From the NCBI RefSeq assembly GCF_019039035.1, contig NZ_JAHNZT010000020.1, forward strand, positions 62,001-126,000: a stretch of DNA of 64,000 nt. The letters are read 5' to 3'. This DNA is from Citreicoccus inhibens. Its GTDB lineage: Bacteria; Myxococcota; Myxococcia; Myxococcales; Myxococcaceae. The notes beneath the pieces were generated by a model. That model ran no database searches, was not told the DNA's origin, and saw only the letters and a program-made list of their open reading frames with translations. Made by a program: the position numbers and the translations under genes. Below are positions 44,855 through 53,758 of this stretch, piece after piece; position 1 is the first letter of the stretch; each line of letters begins with the position of its first letter.

Positions 44855-45714
44855 TGTCGGCGGTCGTGGTGGTCGCGGCGCTGTTGTCCCAGGCGCCCGC
44901 CCGGCAGAACGGTTGGGAGGGGCTTACCCTCGCGCAGCGCGCCGCGCTCATCGCCGCGCGCGCCGATGCGCCGCTGTCCGAGCGCCTGTTGTCCATGAGT
45001 GAGCGCTTCCTCGACACGCCCTACGTCCACTCGCCGCTGGGCGAGGGGCAGGGCGTGGATCCCGACCCGATGTTCCGGCTGGACGCGGTGGATTGCCTCA
45101 CCTTCGTCGAGGAGACGCTGGCGATGAGCCTGGCGCGCGACGACGCCCAGGTGGCGTCGCTGCTCGAGCGGATCCGCTACGCGTCCGTGCCGACCTACGA
45201 GGACCGCAATCACCTCATGGAGGCGCAGTGGCTGCCCAACAACGTCCACAAAGGCTTCCTGACGGACGTGACGCGGCGCTACGGCGGCTCGGATGTGGTG
45301 TCCGTCGCCAAGACGCTCACGAAGCAGACGTGGCAGTCGAAGTCGTCGCGTGAGCTGCTGCTGCCCCGAGAGCGCCAGCCGGTGGGCACGTTCGCGCTCG
45401 ACATGCTGCCGCTTACGCGGGTGCTGGCGCATGCGCGGGATGTGCCCTCGGGCACGTTGCTCGTGGTGCTGCGCGAGGACCTGCCGTTCAAGGCCACGCG
45501 CATCTCCCACCTGGGCTTCGTGGTGCAGAAGCGGCACCGCACGTACCTGCGCCACGCCTCGCGCGGGGGCTACAACCGCGTGGTGGATGAGGACCTGGAG
45601 ACGTTCCTCGCGCGCAACGCCCGGTACGACAAGTGGAAGGTGACGGGCGTCAGCTTCTACGAGCCGCGCCGCCCGCCCTCGGACGCCGCGGGCGTGGGGA
45701 TGGGCGCCCGCTGA
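44851..45714 (+). CDS. DUF1460 domain exported protein, amidase-like
   Basis: A 287-residue protein with an N-terminal hydrophobic signal (SAVVVVAALLSQAPA). The DUF1460 domain (about residues 45-265) has the NlpC/P60-like nucleophile segment DAVDCLTFVEETLAMSLA (Cys about 77), and ISHLGFVVQKRHRTYLRHAS carrying the conserved His. Proteins of this type are putative N-acetylmuramoyl-L-alanine amidases or endopeptidases acting on peptidoglycan. It overlaps the upstream HEAT gene by four bases. Confidence 0.85.
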   Translation: MMSAVVVVAALLSQAPARQNGWEGLTLAQRAALIAARADAPLSERLLSMSERFLDTPYVHSPLGEGQGVDPDPMFRLDAVDCLTFVEETLAMSLARDDAQVASLLERIRYASVPTYEDRNHLMEAQWLPNNVHKGFLTDVTRRYGGSDVVSVAKTLTKQTWQSKSSRELLLPRERQPVGTFALDMLPLTRVLAHARDVPSGTLLVVLREDLPFKATRISHLGFVVQKRHRTYLRHASRGGYNRVVDEDLETFLARNARYDKWKVTGVSFYEPRRPPSDAAGVGMGAR

Positions 45715-45715
45715 G

Positions 45716-46171
45716 TCAGTGCGCGGGCAGGGCCGGCGGTGGGGGAGGCGGCTCTTCGCTCTCGCGCTCCTCGGCCTCCGCCGCGGCCGCGGCTTCGTCC
45801 TGGCTGTCGACCTCCAGCCGGCGCTCCTGTTCCATCAGCGTCGCGGCGCGCGCCTGCTCCTCGGCGGGCACGCGAATCTCCCACCAGGGCAGCAGCGCGC
45901 CGGTGGTCAGCTCGTCCACCACGCCCGAGCGTCCCGGGCGCACGAGCACGGGGATGTTGCGCTCGTGCATCATCTCCACGAAGGACTCGGCGGTAAGCGG
46001 GTTCTCCGCGATGGCCGCGCGCACGAAGCGGCGTTGATCCAAGTCATGGGGCAGGGGCAGGCCGCGCCGCTCCATCTCCTCGGCCGAGACGAGGGCGGGG
46101 TGGTTGGGGCAGTCCGTGCAGTGGCTGACACTGTCCTCGTACTCCGAGCCGCACCTGGCGCAGTACTTCAT
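45716..46171 (-). CDS. Zinc-ribbon protein, DUF2007-like
   Basis: A 151-residue protein. The ATG at 46,171 follows a GGAGGGCAC site. The N-terminal zinc ribbon has YCARCGSEYEDSVSHCTDCP (CXXC...CXXC, residues 3-21). A middle domain (about 50-115) of about 65 residues has the DUF2007 pattern (FVEMMHERNIPVLVRPGRSG and WEIRVPAEEQARAATLM). The C-terminus is Glu/Ala/Pro-rich and low in complexity. Probably a small regulator or adaptor; function unknown. It converges with the DUF1460 gene, with a single base between the stops. Confidence 0.75.
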   Translation of the reverse strand: MKYCARCGSEYEDSVSHCTDCPNHPALVSAEEMERRGLPLPHDLDQRRFVRAAIAENPLTAESFVEMMHERNIPVLVRPGRSGVVDELTTGALLPWWEIRVPAEEQARAATLMEQERRLEVDSQDEAAAAAEAEERESEEPPPPPPALPAH

Positions 46172-46242
46172 GTGCCCTCCTGGCCGATGGATGCCTGGAA
46201 TGTGGGGCCGCGCGCCGCCAGAAGGGAGATGGGGCGGCGTGC

Positions 46243-46605
46243 TCACTGCCGAGCCGCGTCTCCCAGGCTGCCCACCTCGGCGCTCAGGCGCTCCACGTCG
46301 ATGGGCTTGCGCAGCACCACGTCACAGAACTCGGCGCCATTCACCTCGGCGTAGCCCGACACGAGGATGACGCGGGCGCGCGGCGCGTGCGCCTTCACCT
46401 TCTGCGCCAGCTCGGTGCCGCACATGCCCGGCAAGGACTCGTCGGTCACCACCACGTCGGCGGGCTCGGCCTCGAAGACGCGCAGGCCCTCCAGTCCGTC
46501 GCCCGCGGTGCGGACCTCGAAGTCGGTCTCCAGCAACTCCGCGAGCAGTTCGCGGCTGTCGCCGTCGTCCTCCACCACCAGCACCTTGATTCGCTCGGAG
46601 CCCAT
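46243..46605 (-). CDS. Single-domain response regulator
   Basis: A 120-residue receiver-only protein of a two-component system. The acidic pocket is E12-D13-D14, the phosphorylation site D55 is in VVVTDESLPGM, S83 follows LVSGYAE, and the conserved Lys100 is in RKPIDV. No output domain, so it acts by binding partners or as a phosphate relay. The nearest kinase on the map is the NtrY-like gene at 49,358-51,010, but no direct link is visible. Confidence 0.9.
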   Translation of the reverse strand: MGSERIKVLVVEDDGDSRELLAELLETDFEVRTAGDGLEGLRVFEAEPADVVVTDESLPGMCGTELAQKVKAHAPRARVILVSGYAEVNGAEFCDVVLRKPIDVERLSAEVGSLGDAARQ

Positions 46606-46764
46606 GCGCTCTGAAAACCCACGGCGTCGCGGGGAAACGTCCGGCGCCGCGGGGCCAACACGCCAAGGGCCTTGTTGTTCCCTCGCCCCGCGAGCACGGG
46701 AGCGCGGGCGACTCCCTCACCGACGCCGGGGGCGCTGTCCATGTTTGCCCCCGGAGGTGACGCC

Positions 46765-47124
46765 ATGAAGGTGTTGCTGCGAGGAGTGCACCTGAAGCTG
46801 ACCGATTCGATTCGCGCCTATGTCGACGAGCATCTGGTGAGCCATCTCGAGCGGTTCGCGGAGGACGAGGCGGCGGAGATCGACATCTCGCTGGTGGACG
46901 TCAATGGGCCCAAGGGTGGCGTGGACAAAGAGTGCCGGGCGACGGTGAGCCTGCCCAACCTCCCCATCGTGCACGTCACGGAGGCGGGTGAGACGCTGTT
47001 CCAGGCCATCGACGCGACGCGTGACCGGTTGGAGCGAGCGCTCCAGCGCACGGTGGACCGGCGCCGCGACACGCCGTCCGAGGGGCTGCCCCAGGACCTG
47101 GCGGCGAACGTCCCCACGTACTGA
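46765..47124 (+). CDS. hpf: Ribosome hibernation promoting factor (HPF/RaiA family)
   Basis: A 119-residue short-form HPF. The ATG at 46,765 follows a GGAGGTGA site. Visible are the beta-alpha core LLRGVHLKLTDSIRAYVDEHL and DISLVDVNGPKGGVDKECRAT, then VTEAGETLFQAIDATRDRLERALQ, the family signature. It binds the decoding centre of idle ribosomes. It is followed by an elaborate hairpin at 47,135-47,179. Confidence 0.92.
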   Translation: MKVLLRGVHLKLTDSIRAYVDEHLVSHLERFAEDEAAEIDISLVDVNGPKGGVDKECRATVSLPNLPIVHVTEAGETLFQAIDATRDRLERALQRTVDRRRDTPSEGLPQDLAANVPTY

Positions 47125-47134
47125 TGGGGGATTA

Positions 47135-47179
47135 GGCCGTGAAATCCCGGACGCCTCCCGGGCGTCCGGCCTCACGGCC
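47135..47179. terminator. Two-tier hairpin after hpf
   Basis: Inner stem CCGGACGCC-TCCCG-GGCGTCCGG (47,147-47,169) is enclosed by an outer stem GGCCGTGA (47,135-47,142) / TCACGGCC (47,172-47,179). Unusually long for a plain terminator. It lies 10 bases after the hpf stop. Confidence 0.6.
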
Positions 47180-47257
47180 CGAGTGGCCGGAACCTTGCTG
47201 GGGCGGAACGGTGGACGCTATAAGCGGAACCCTTCAACCCCGGGCTAAAGGACGGCG

Positions 47258-49309
47258 ATGGTCCGCCTCAAGTTCCTCGTCTTCGCGCTCCTGGTCCTCG
47301 GACTGGGACTGGCACATCTTCCGCTCTTGTCGGAGCCACTGCGCGCACGTGCGGTCGAGGGCGCCGCGGCTCAGGCCGCCTCGGGCGCCGCGGAGGTGTC
47401 CCGCCGAGTGGAGGCACGCCGCGCGGAGGTGCAGTCCCTGGCGCTGAAGCTGGCCGCGAGCCCCGACGTCGCCGCCGCGGTGCAGGCGCTGACGCCCGCG
47501 CCGGTGGTCCACAATCCCCGCGACCGCAACAAGACCCAGGACGCCGAGCCCGCGCTGCTGCCGCTGACGGCCGAGCGCTTCGCGGCGGTGCGCACCGCCG
47601 CCGAGGCCGCGGTCCCCAAGGAGCTCTCGGGCGTGGTCATCGCGCTGGTGGCCGGTGACGCGCGCTTCCACGCGCGCGCCGGTGGCGAGGCCTCCACGGA
47701 TGCCGCGGCGCTGGACGTGGCCGCGCTCGCCAAGGCGGGCACGACGGTGGTGGACGCCTTCGGTGCCGCGCATGCCTTCGCCTCGGTGCCGCTGCGGTGG
47801 GGCGGTGAGTCGGGCAATGCTCCGGCCGTGACGCTCGTGGTCGGGGCGCCGCTGGTGGCGGACACCCTGCTGCAGGGCGCGGCGGATGTGACGGGCGTCG
47901 CTGCGCTGGCGCTCGTGCAGGGCGACAAGGTCCTGGGCGGCGTGGGCAAGGAGAAGGCCTCGGCGGAGGGTTCGCTCGCGAAGCTGCCGGTGGGCTCGCG
48001 GGATGTCGTGCTGAGCACGGGGCACCTCCAGGCGTTGGGCCCGGTGATGCTGCCCGCGTTCACCAGCGGCGACGCGATGGGCGGCAAGGCGCCGCTGCTC
48101 GTGGGGGCCCGGCGTGCGCTGGAGGGGACGACCCTGGAGGTCGTCGCCGTGGCCAGCACGCAGACCATCCTGGGCGCGCTGGCGTCGTATCAGCAGAGCG
48201 CGGTGACGGGCCTCGCCGGCCTCCTGGGCCTGGCTCTCGTGTGGACCTTGCTGATGGGGAGCGCTCGCGCGGCGCAGCAGGATGATGCGCAGGGCTCGGG
48301 GGACACGCTGGGCTTGTCCGCCGCGATGGCCGCACAGCCCATGGCCGCGTCCGCGCCTCCGATGGAGCCGGCTCCGGTGGCCGCGCCGCCGAGCGCGTTC
48401 GCGCCGCCCGCGCATGACCCGTTCTCGGCTCCGCCGCCTGCCCATGCGCCGCAGCCGTTCGCCGCGGCCGAGCCGTTCCCGTTCCCGGCGCCTCCGCCCG
48501 TGGCGGATCCGTTCGCGGCCATGCCCCCGGCGCCGAGCGCGTTCGCGCCGCCCGCGCATGATCCATTCTCGGCGCCTCCGCCCGTGGCGGATCCGTTCTC
48601 GCCGCCCCCGGCGATGGATCCGTTCTCGGCGCCTCCTCCTGGGAGGGATCCGTTCTCGGCGCCTCCGCCCGTGGCGGATCCGTTCGCGGGCGCGGATGCG
48701 TTCCCGTTCCCCGCGCCTCCGTCGCCGGCCTACGCGCAGCCGCAGCATGCGCAGCCCGCGATGCCCTTCGAGCCGGACCCCATGGCGCTGCCGCCTGCCG
48801 AGGCGATTGCCACGGCCGCTCCGCGTCGGGGCGCGTTCGCCTTCGAGGACCAGCCCACCGCGGCGTACTCCCTCCAGCAGGCGGCGGATCCGTTCGCCCT
48901 GGCCGCGGCGCAGTCGGCCGAGCCCCTGGGCAACGCCGAGACGACTCGCGTCGCCGCGATTCCGCGCGAGCTGCTCCAGGCGAGCGTCCGGCCGCAGACG
49001 TCCGAGGCCATTCCGATGCCTCCGCCGCGCGGCGCCGCCATCCCGCTGCCGGGCATGTCGCCTTCGGGCAGCGCGGCCGCGGTCGCGCTCTCCGAGGAGC
49101 AGCACTTCCAGGAAGTGTTCCGCGAGTTCGTCACCACGCGCGAGCGCTGCGGTGAGCCGGCGGACGGTCTGACCTACGACAAGTTCCAGCAGAAGCTTCG
49201 CAAGAACAAGGAACAGCTCGTCCAGAAGTACGCGTGCAAGACGGTGCGGTTCCAGGTCTACGTGAAGGAAGGCAAGGCGGCGCTCAAGGCGACGCCCGTC
49301 AAGGACTGA
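47258..49309 (+). CDS. Two-TM sensor-like protein with DPFSAPPP repeats
   Basis: A 683-residue protein. TM helix 1 (about residues 5-26) and TM helix 2 (about 314-333) flank a periplasmic domain of about 285 residues that resembles a Cache-like sensor. The cytoplasmic part is a low-complexity linker (about 345-510) with about ten repeats built on DPFSAPPP/PPVADPF. It then ends in a conserved C-terminal domain of about 70 residues (about 612-683; EQHFQEVFREFVTTRERCGEP, FQQKLRKNKEQLVQKY). I recall this domain as the myxobacterial MXAN_5187-type family. Function unknown; no kinase or HAMP domain is present. It probably passes a signal through the C-terminal domain (inference). Confidence 0.75.
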   Translation: MVRLKFLVFALLVLGLGLAHLPLLSEPLRARAVEGAAAQAASGAAEVSRRVEARRAEVQSLALKLAASPDVAAAVQALTPAPVVHNPRDRNKTQDAEPALLPLTAERFAAVRTAAEAAVPKELSGVVIALVAGDARFHARAGGEASTDAAALDVAALAKAGTTVVDAFGAAHAFASVPLRWGGESGNAPAVTLVVGAPLVADTLLQGAADVTGVAALALVQGDKVLGGVGKEKASAEGSLAKLPVGSRDVVLSTGHLQALGPVMLPAFTSGDAMGGKAPLLVGARRALEGTTLEVVAVASTQTILGALASYQQSAVTGLAGLLGLALVWTLLMGSARAAQQDDAQGSGDTLGLSAAMAAQPMAASAPPMEPAPVAAPPSAFAPPAHDPFSAPPPAHAPQPFAAAEPFPFPAPPPVADPFAAMPPAPSAFAPPAHDPFSAPPPVADPFSPPPAMDPFSAPPPGRDPFSAPPPVADPFAGADAFPFPAPPSPAYAQPQHAQPAMPFEPDPMALPPAEAIATAAPRRGAFAFEDQPTAAYSLQQAADPFALAAAQSAEPLGNAETTRVAAIPRELLQASVRPQTSEAIPMPPPRGAAIPLPGMSPSGSAAAVALSEEQHFQEVFREFVTTRERCGEPADGLTYDKFQQKLRKNKEQLVQKYACKTVRFQVYVKEGKAALKATPVKD

Positions 49310-49318
49310 CGCGAAGCG

Positions 49319-49349
49319 GAGGCTCGCGCCGACTGCGTGCGCGAGCCTC
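49319..49349. terminator. Hairpin between convergent genes
   Basis: GAGGCTCGCGC and GCGCGAGCCTC pair perfectly over 11 bases around a 9-base loop, between the stop of the DPFSAPPP protein and the stop of the kinase gene. Confidence 0.65.
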
Positions 49350-49357
49350 GCTGTGTG

Positions 49358-51010
49358 TCAGCTGTTCGCGCGGGGCAGCACCACGGTGAAGCGTGCGCCC
49401 TGGCCGGGCTCTCCGCTGACCTCCAGCTTCCCGCCGTGCTCCTGGAGGATTCGCGCTGCGATGGCGAGCCCCAGGCCGGTGCCGCCATCCTTGGTGGTGA
49501 AGTACGGCTCGAAGATGCGCGCGCGGTGTTCGGGTGGGATTCCTGGGCCGCTGTCTTCCACCTCGATGACCGCGTCCGAGTCCGTGCCCTTCACTCGCAC
49601 GCGCAGGGCGCCGCCTTTGTGCGCCATGGCCTCCTCGGCGTTCTTCACCAGGTTCACCAGCACCTGGGTGAGTTGATCGCGGTCGGCTCTCGCCACCACG
49701 CCCTCCTGCACCGTGGGCAGCAACTGAATGCCCTCGGGCGGCGAGGCGTACAGCGCCAGCACGCTTTGGGTCAGTTCTCCCAGGTCCACTCGCGTGAGCT
49801 GCGGCTTGGGCAGCCGCGCGAAGTGGCTGAACTCATCCACGATGCGGCGCAGGCGATCCACCTCTTCCAGCACCACGCCGGCGCTCTCCTTGAAGAGCGT
49901 GGGGAAGCTGGGGTGCGCCGAGGCCTGGGCGGCCAACAGCGTCTCCAGCGACATGCGGATGGGCGTGAGCGGGTTCTTGATTTCATGCGCCAGCCGCCTC
50001 GCCACCTCCTGCCATGCGGCGATGCGTTCGCTCGCCATCAGTCGCTCGGTGGTGGCCTGGAGTTCGGAGGTCATGTGATTGAACGCGCGGACCAGCTCTC
50101 CCAACTCGCCCGTGGCCTCTGTCGTCACCTGCACGTCCAGCGCGCCCTCCGCGACCCGGCGCGCTCCCGACGTGAGCGCCTCCACGGGGCGAGTCATCCA
50201 CCGCGATACGAGCAGACCCAGCAGCGCGGCGAAGGCCATGCCCAGCGCCGCGAGGAGGAGGAATGCTCGCATGACGCCTTGTACGGCCTCGCGCGCCGCC
50301 GCCCGGCTGAAGGTGAGGCGCACCGAGGCCGCGTCGCCCAGCGGCAGCACGCGCTCCAGCGTGGGGGCCTCGGCGCTGCCTGCGTGGGCCAGCGCGGTGT
50401 CCCCCGCGAGCAGCGTCACTTCCGCCTGCGTGAGGCGCGACAGGTGCTGTGCGAGCCCGTCATCCAACAGCACTCCACCCACGGCCCACAGGCGCGCATC
50501 GCCGTAGTCCACCGGCCTCGCCGAGACGAGTGCCAGGGCCTGCCGCAGTCCCGCCGTGGTGCGCACCTCCACGCGCACTGGAACAGGCCGCTCCGGTGCG
50601 GCGCGCGTCACGGTGAAGAGCGCGGGGTCCGGGTCTCCGCGCCGAGCGGGGAGGTGTCCCGAGGAGAGCACCGTGCCGCTCCGGTCGAAGAGCGTGAGCA
50701 CCGTGAGGCCTCGGCTCTTCATCAGGGCCTCGGCGGTACCGGCCTGGATGGCGAGCATGGGGTGCTCGCGGGCCTCGCGGGCCAGGTCCTCCATGGCCGG
50801 GCTCTCCACCAGCTCCTCGACCGCGCGACGCACGGTGGTGGCCGAGCGCTCCAGGGACTCCTGCGCGGACGTCGTGGCCGCGCCCATGCGCGCCGTCTGC
50901 TCGCGCGACAGCGTGTCCCGCAGGCGCGACACCGTGAGCGGCACCACCACGGCGAGCGGCACCAGGGCGAGCAGCGCGAAGGCCAACGCCAGACGGGTCC
51001 TCAGCCGCAT
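49358..51010 (-). CDS. NtrY-like sensor histidine kinase
   Basis: A 550-residue membrane histidine kinase. TM1 (about 8-28) and TM2 (about 265-285) flank a periplasmic sensor region; a HAMP domain (SRWMTRPVEALTSGARRVAEGAL) follows. The dimerisation/phosphorylation box is VARRLAHEIKNPLTPIRMS (His in AHEIKNPL), and the ATPase has N box VNLVKNAEEAM, G1 DSGPGIPPE, and G2 GGTGLGLAIAARI. The architecture matches NtrY-type kinases. The ATG at 51,010 is 10 bases after the solute-binding protein gene stop. No partner response regulator lies adjacent; the receiver-only gene at 46,243 is the nearest. Confidence 0.88.
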   Translation of the reverse strand: MRLRTRLALAFALLALVPLAVVVPLTVSRLRDTLSREQTARMGAATTSAQESLERSATTVRRAVEELVESPAMEDLAREAREHPMLAIQAGTAEALMKSRGLTVLTLFDRSGTVLSSGHLPARRGDPDPALFTVTRAAPERPVPVRVEVRTTAGLRQALALVSARPVDYGDARLWAVGGVLLDDGLAQHLSRLTQAEVTLLAGDTALAHAGSAEAPTLERVLPLGDAASVRLTFSRAAAREAVQGVMRAFLLLAALGMAFAALLGLLVSRWMTRPVEALTSGARRVAEGALDVQVTTEATGELGELVRAFNHMTSELQATTERLMASERIAAWQEVARRLAHEIKNPLTPIRMSLETLLAAQASAHPSFPTLFKESAGVVLEEVDRLRRIVDEFSHFARLPKPQLTRVDLGELTQSVLALYASPPEGIQLLPTVQEGVVARADRDQLTQVLVNLVKNAEEAMAHKGGALRVRVKGTDSDAVIEVEDSGPGIPPEHRARIFEPYFTTKDGGTGLGLAIAARILQEHGGKLEVSGEPGQGARFTVVLPRANS

Positions 51011-51020
51011 GCCGCGCTCC

Positions 51021-52394
51021 TCATGGCCTTCCCGACGCGCCGGTGCCATCGGCGGGCAGGACCCAGGCGCCGTCCAGCGAGGGCAGGCCCTGCGGGTCCA
51101 TCGTGAGGCCCATGACTTCGGGCGCCACGCGCGCCGCGAGCCCTTGCGCGTACAACGGCAACAACGGCACGGAGGATGCCAGCGCCAAGGCTCGCTCTCG
51201 TGCGCGGGCATCGCGCGCACTGGCGTCCGGCAGCGCGCCCAACGCGGGCAACTCCACGCCGAGCAAGTCCTTGCGGCCCGCCGTGTCGAGGACGATCGCG
51301 AGCGCGGGGCCGGGCACCGGTGGCAACAGCACGGCGTGCAGCATCAGCTCGAAGTCACCTCGGGCCCAGCGGGAGCGGAGCGCCGCGCGCGGCTGGGGCT
51401 CCAACGCCACGGTGTAGCCCCGGTCGTGCAGCTTCACTTGGATGCGCTCGGCCACCGCACGTTGGTCCTCCAGCGCGGCGTCATAGACGAGCGTCACCGT
51501 GCGCGCCGCCGTGGGTGCGGGCGCGGTAGGCCGGACCCTCGCGGGCTGGACGAGCAGCGCTGGCGGCAGCAGGTGCGGCATGGGAACGGCGGGGCCCCGC
51601 ACGAACAGGCGCGTCAGGTCGTCACGGTCGATGGCGCTCTCGAACGCCTGGCGGAAGTCCACCGGCAGCTTGCGCGGCGAGAACGCCAGGTACGTGGCGT
51701 ACAGCGCCGGGCCGACCTGGGTGTTGCTCTCGGCGGGCGCGCCCAGCTCCACCTGCACCTGCTTCGCGGTCCACATGCGCGTGAGGCCGCGCTCGTCCGT
51801 GGCGGTGAGCGCCAGCTTGTCCAGGTAGGGCCGTCCCTCGGGCCACGCGAGCTGCGCGGCCAGGGCGCCCTTGCCCGAGGCGGTGAAGGGGCCACTGGCC
51901 GCGGTGCCCAAGAGCGGTGCCAGCGCGGGATGGCACAACGCGCGCTCCAGGTCCGGCCAGGGGAACGCGAGCGCCAGCTCCAGGGTGTGGCCCGACGCGG
52001 TCACCTGCCGGCCCTCGGCTCGCAGGGGATAGAGGAGGGCGCGGTAGGGCGAGGGCGCGTCCGCGCCCGTCAGCCGCGTCCAGGCGCGAGCGAGCGCCGT
52101 GGCGGTGGCGGGCGTCGCCAGCTCCACGCGGACGGCCTGGGGCACGGGCCGAGACAGCGCCCGAGCGAGGGCGGGGCGCGCGTCGCCGTCGGGCGTCACA
52201 TGGCACACCGGCCGGGACAGGAGTCCCAGCAGTGTCGCCTCGATGGGGGTGTCCGCGAGCGCGGGCTCCGCGACCTCGGCTGGGCCCGCGTGGGCCATGC
52301 GCAGCTCGCCGCCATAGCGCGGGCGACTGGCCGCGAGCGACGCGGTCGTGGGGGCGAGGAGGGCAAGGCAGACGAGGGCCGTGCGGGACTTCAT
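51021..52394 (-). CDS. ABC-type solute-binding protein, peptide family
   Basis: A 457-residue exported protein (signal TALVCLALLAPTTASLAA). Its sequence resembles the large peptide/nickel-binding (SBP_bac_5) family: YGGELRMAHAGPAEVAEP at the N-terminus, FRQAFESAIDRDDLTRLFV in the middle, and FELMLHAVLLPPVP near the end. No transporter permease or ATPase gene is adjacent. It may serve as a ligand-binding sensor partner of the kinase that follows (10 bases downstream) and not as a transporter. Its ATG overlaps the stop of the VCBS protein by four bases. Confidence 0.75.
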   Translation of the reverse strand: MKSRTALVCLALLAPTTASLAASRPRYGGELRMAHAGPAEVAEPALADTPIEATLLGLLSRPVCHVTPDGDARPALARALSRPVPQAVRVELATPATATALARAWTRLTGADAPSPYRALLYPLRAEGRQVTASGHTLELALAFPWPDLERALCHPALAPLLGTAASGPFTASGKGALAAQLAWPEGRPYLDKLALTATDERGLTRMWTAKQVQVELGAPAESNTQVGPALYATYLAFSPRKLPVDFRQAFESAIDRDDLTRLFVRGPAVPMPHLLPPALLVQPARVRPTAPAPTAARTVTLVYDAALEDQRAVAERIQVKLHDRGYTVALEPQPRAALRSRWARGDFELMLHAVLLPPVPGPALAIVLDTAGRKDLLGVELPALGALPDASARDARARERALALASSVPLLPLYAQGLAARVAPEVMGLTMDPQGLPSLDGAWVLPADGTGASGRP

Positions 52395-53758
52395 GGCGCC
52401 CCCTGGCGCAGGAGGAACAGGTCGCTGGTGCCGTCGGACTTCCAGAGCCCGACGACGACCGCCCGGCGCTTGTCACCGTCCAGGTCCGCCGTCACCACCT
52501 GAAGCGCGCGCCCGGCGGGCAAGGCCCCCTGCCAGAGCGGCTCATGGCCGAGGGGCGCGTCATGGGCCAGCGACACCACGCGCAGCACATCCGGAGTGGG
52601 TTGGACCAGCGGCGAGGTGGTGATCAGCTCGGGCACGCCATCCCCATCGAGGTCACCGAGCGCGCTCCCCGCGCCCAGCCCGCTCAGCCGTGAGGGCACG
52701 CCGCCCGGACGCGCGTAGAGGGACGCGGTGCCGTCTGGATGGACGAACAGCCGCCAGGGCGGCGCCATGCTCGCGGTGGTGAAGGGCGCGGGGACCGTGA
52801 GTCCATGGCCCTCGGCCAGTTTCACGTCGGGGAGAAACGCGGTCTGCCCCGGCACGGGCGCGCCCCGCTCGCGAGGCCCCAGCGCCACGGCGTCCGTCGT
52901 GCCCAGGCTGTGCAACTCGGCACGGGCGCGGTCGAACGCGAAGAGCGCGCCGCGGGCCTGCTGGCTGCTCCAGACCGCGAGCCGGGGTGGACCTCCGAGC
53001 ACCGCCACCGCGCCGAACGGCTCGCGCGTGGTGGCGGCAGACGGAGCCAGCCCCACCAGCTCCTGCCGCGCGAGGAGCCGCCCATCCGCCGCGTACACGG
53101 ACACCGCGTGCTCGGTGAGGGCGATGACCTCATCCCTGCCATCCCCGTCCAGGTCTCCCGCGCCCAGGGCCGCGAGCGGTGCGTCGAGCCGAGCCATGAC
53201 CGCGCCCATCAACCGCACCCCCCGAGCCGGCGGACTCGTGGGGGGCGGGCTCGGCGCACGCACCGCGGCGAGCGCCAGCACGGTGGGGTCCGCCTCCACG
53301 CCTTCAGACAACGCCGCGGCTGGGCGAGGCGGGCGCGTGGGCGTCCGGCCCGACCAGAAGTTCACCCACGTGCCCAACACGTCGCCTCGCGCGAGCACCT
53401 CGCCGGCGTCCACGTCGAGCGTGAGCCGCACGAGCGAGCGCGCGCCCTGGGCGCGGGCCTCGGCCTCCACCGCATCGGAGGTGGGCGCGGGCAGCACCAC
53501 GGGCGCCAGTCCCGCCGCGGCCAGACGCGAGGCGAGCAGGGTGCCAAAGGCCTGGCGCAGCTCCACCGAGCTTCCGTTGAGCGAGACCGCGATGGGGGCC
53601 TCGGGGTTCGCCGCGCGCACCGCGTCCGCCACGGCCCGCGCCAGTCGGGGCAGGGCGGGCGTGGCCTCGGTGATGGGGGCGGGCTCGGCGGCGGACGCAG
53701 AAGGCTCCGCCAGGGCGAGCGTGAACAGCAGGGACACCGCGAGGGCAGGGGCGCTCAC
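52391..53758 (-). CDS. Exported FG-GAP/VCBS-repeat protein
   Basis: A 455-residue exported protein (signal ALAVSLLFTLALA). It has an N-terminal domain (about 30-140) of FlgO- or CsgG-like type (RLARAVADAVRAANPEAPIAVS), then a beta-propeller with DXDGDXR calcium loops: AGDLDGDGRDEVIALT, LGDLDGDGVPELITTS and TADLDGDKRRAVVVGL. Such propellers are extracellular binding modules. The GTG start overlaps the PBP gene stop by four bases (53,755-53,758), so it is translated with the PBP. Confidence 0.8.
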   Translation of the reverse strand: MSAPALAVSLLFTLALAEPSASAAEPAPITEATPALPRLARAVADAVRAANPEAPIAVSLNGSSVELRQAFGTLLASRLAAAGLAPVVLPAPTSDAVEAEARAQGARSLVRLTLDVDAGEVLARGDVLGTWVNFWSGRTPTRPPRPAAALSEGVEADPTVLALAAVRAPSPPPTSPPARGVRLMGAVMARLDAPLAALGAGDLDGDGRDEVIALTEHAVSVYAADGRLLARQELVGLAPSAATTREPFGAVAVLGGPPRLAVWSSQQARGALFAFDRARAELHSLGTTDAVALGPRERGAPVPGQTAFLPDVKLAEGHGLTVPAPFTTASMAPPWRLFVHPDGTASLYARPGGVPSRLSGLGAGSALGDLDGDGVPELITTSPLVQPTPDVLRVVSLAHDAPLGHEPLWQGALPAGRALQVVTADLDGDKRRAVVVGLWKSDGTSDLFLLRQGAP

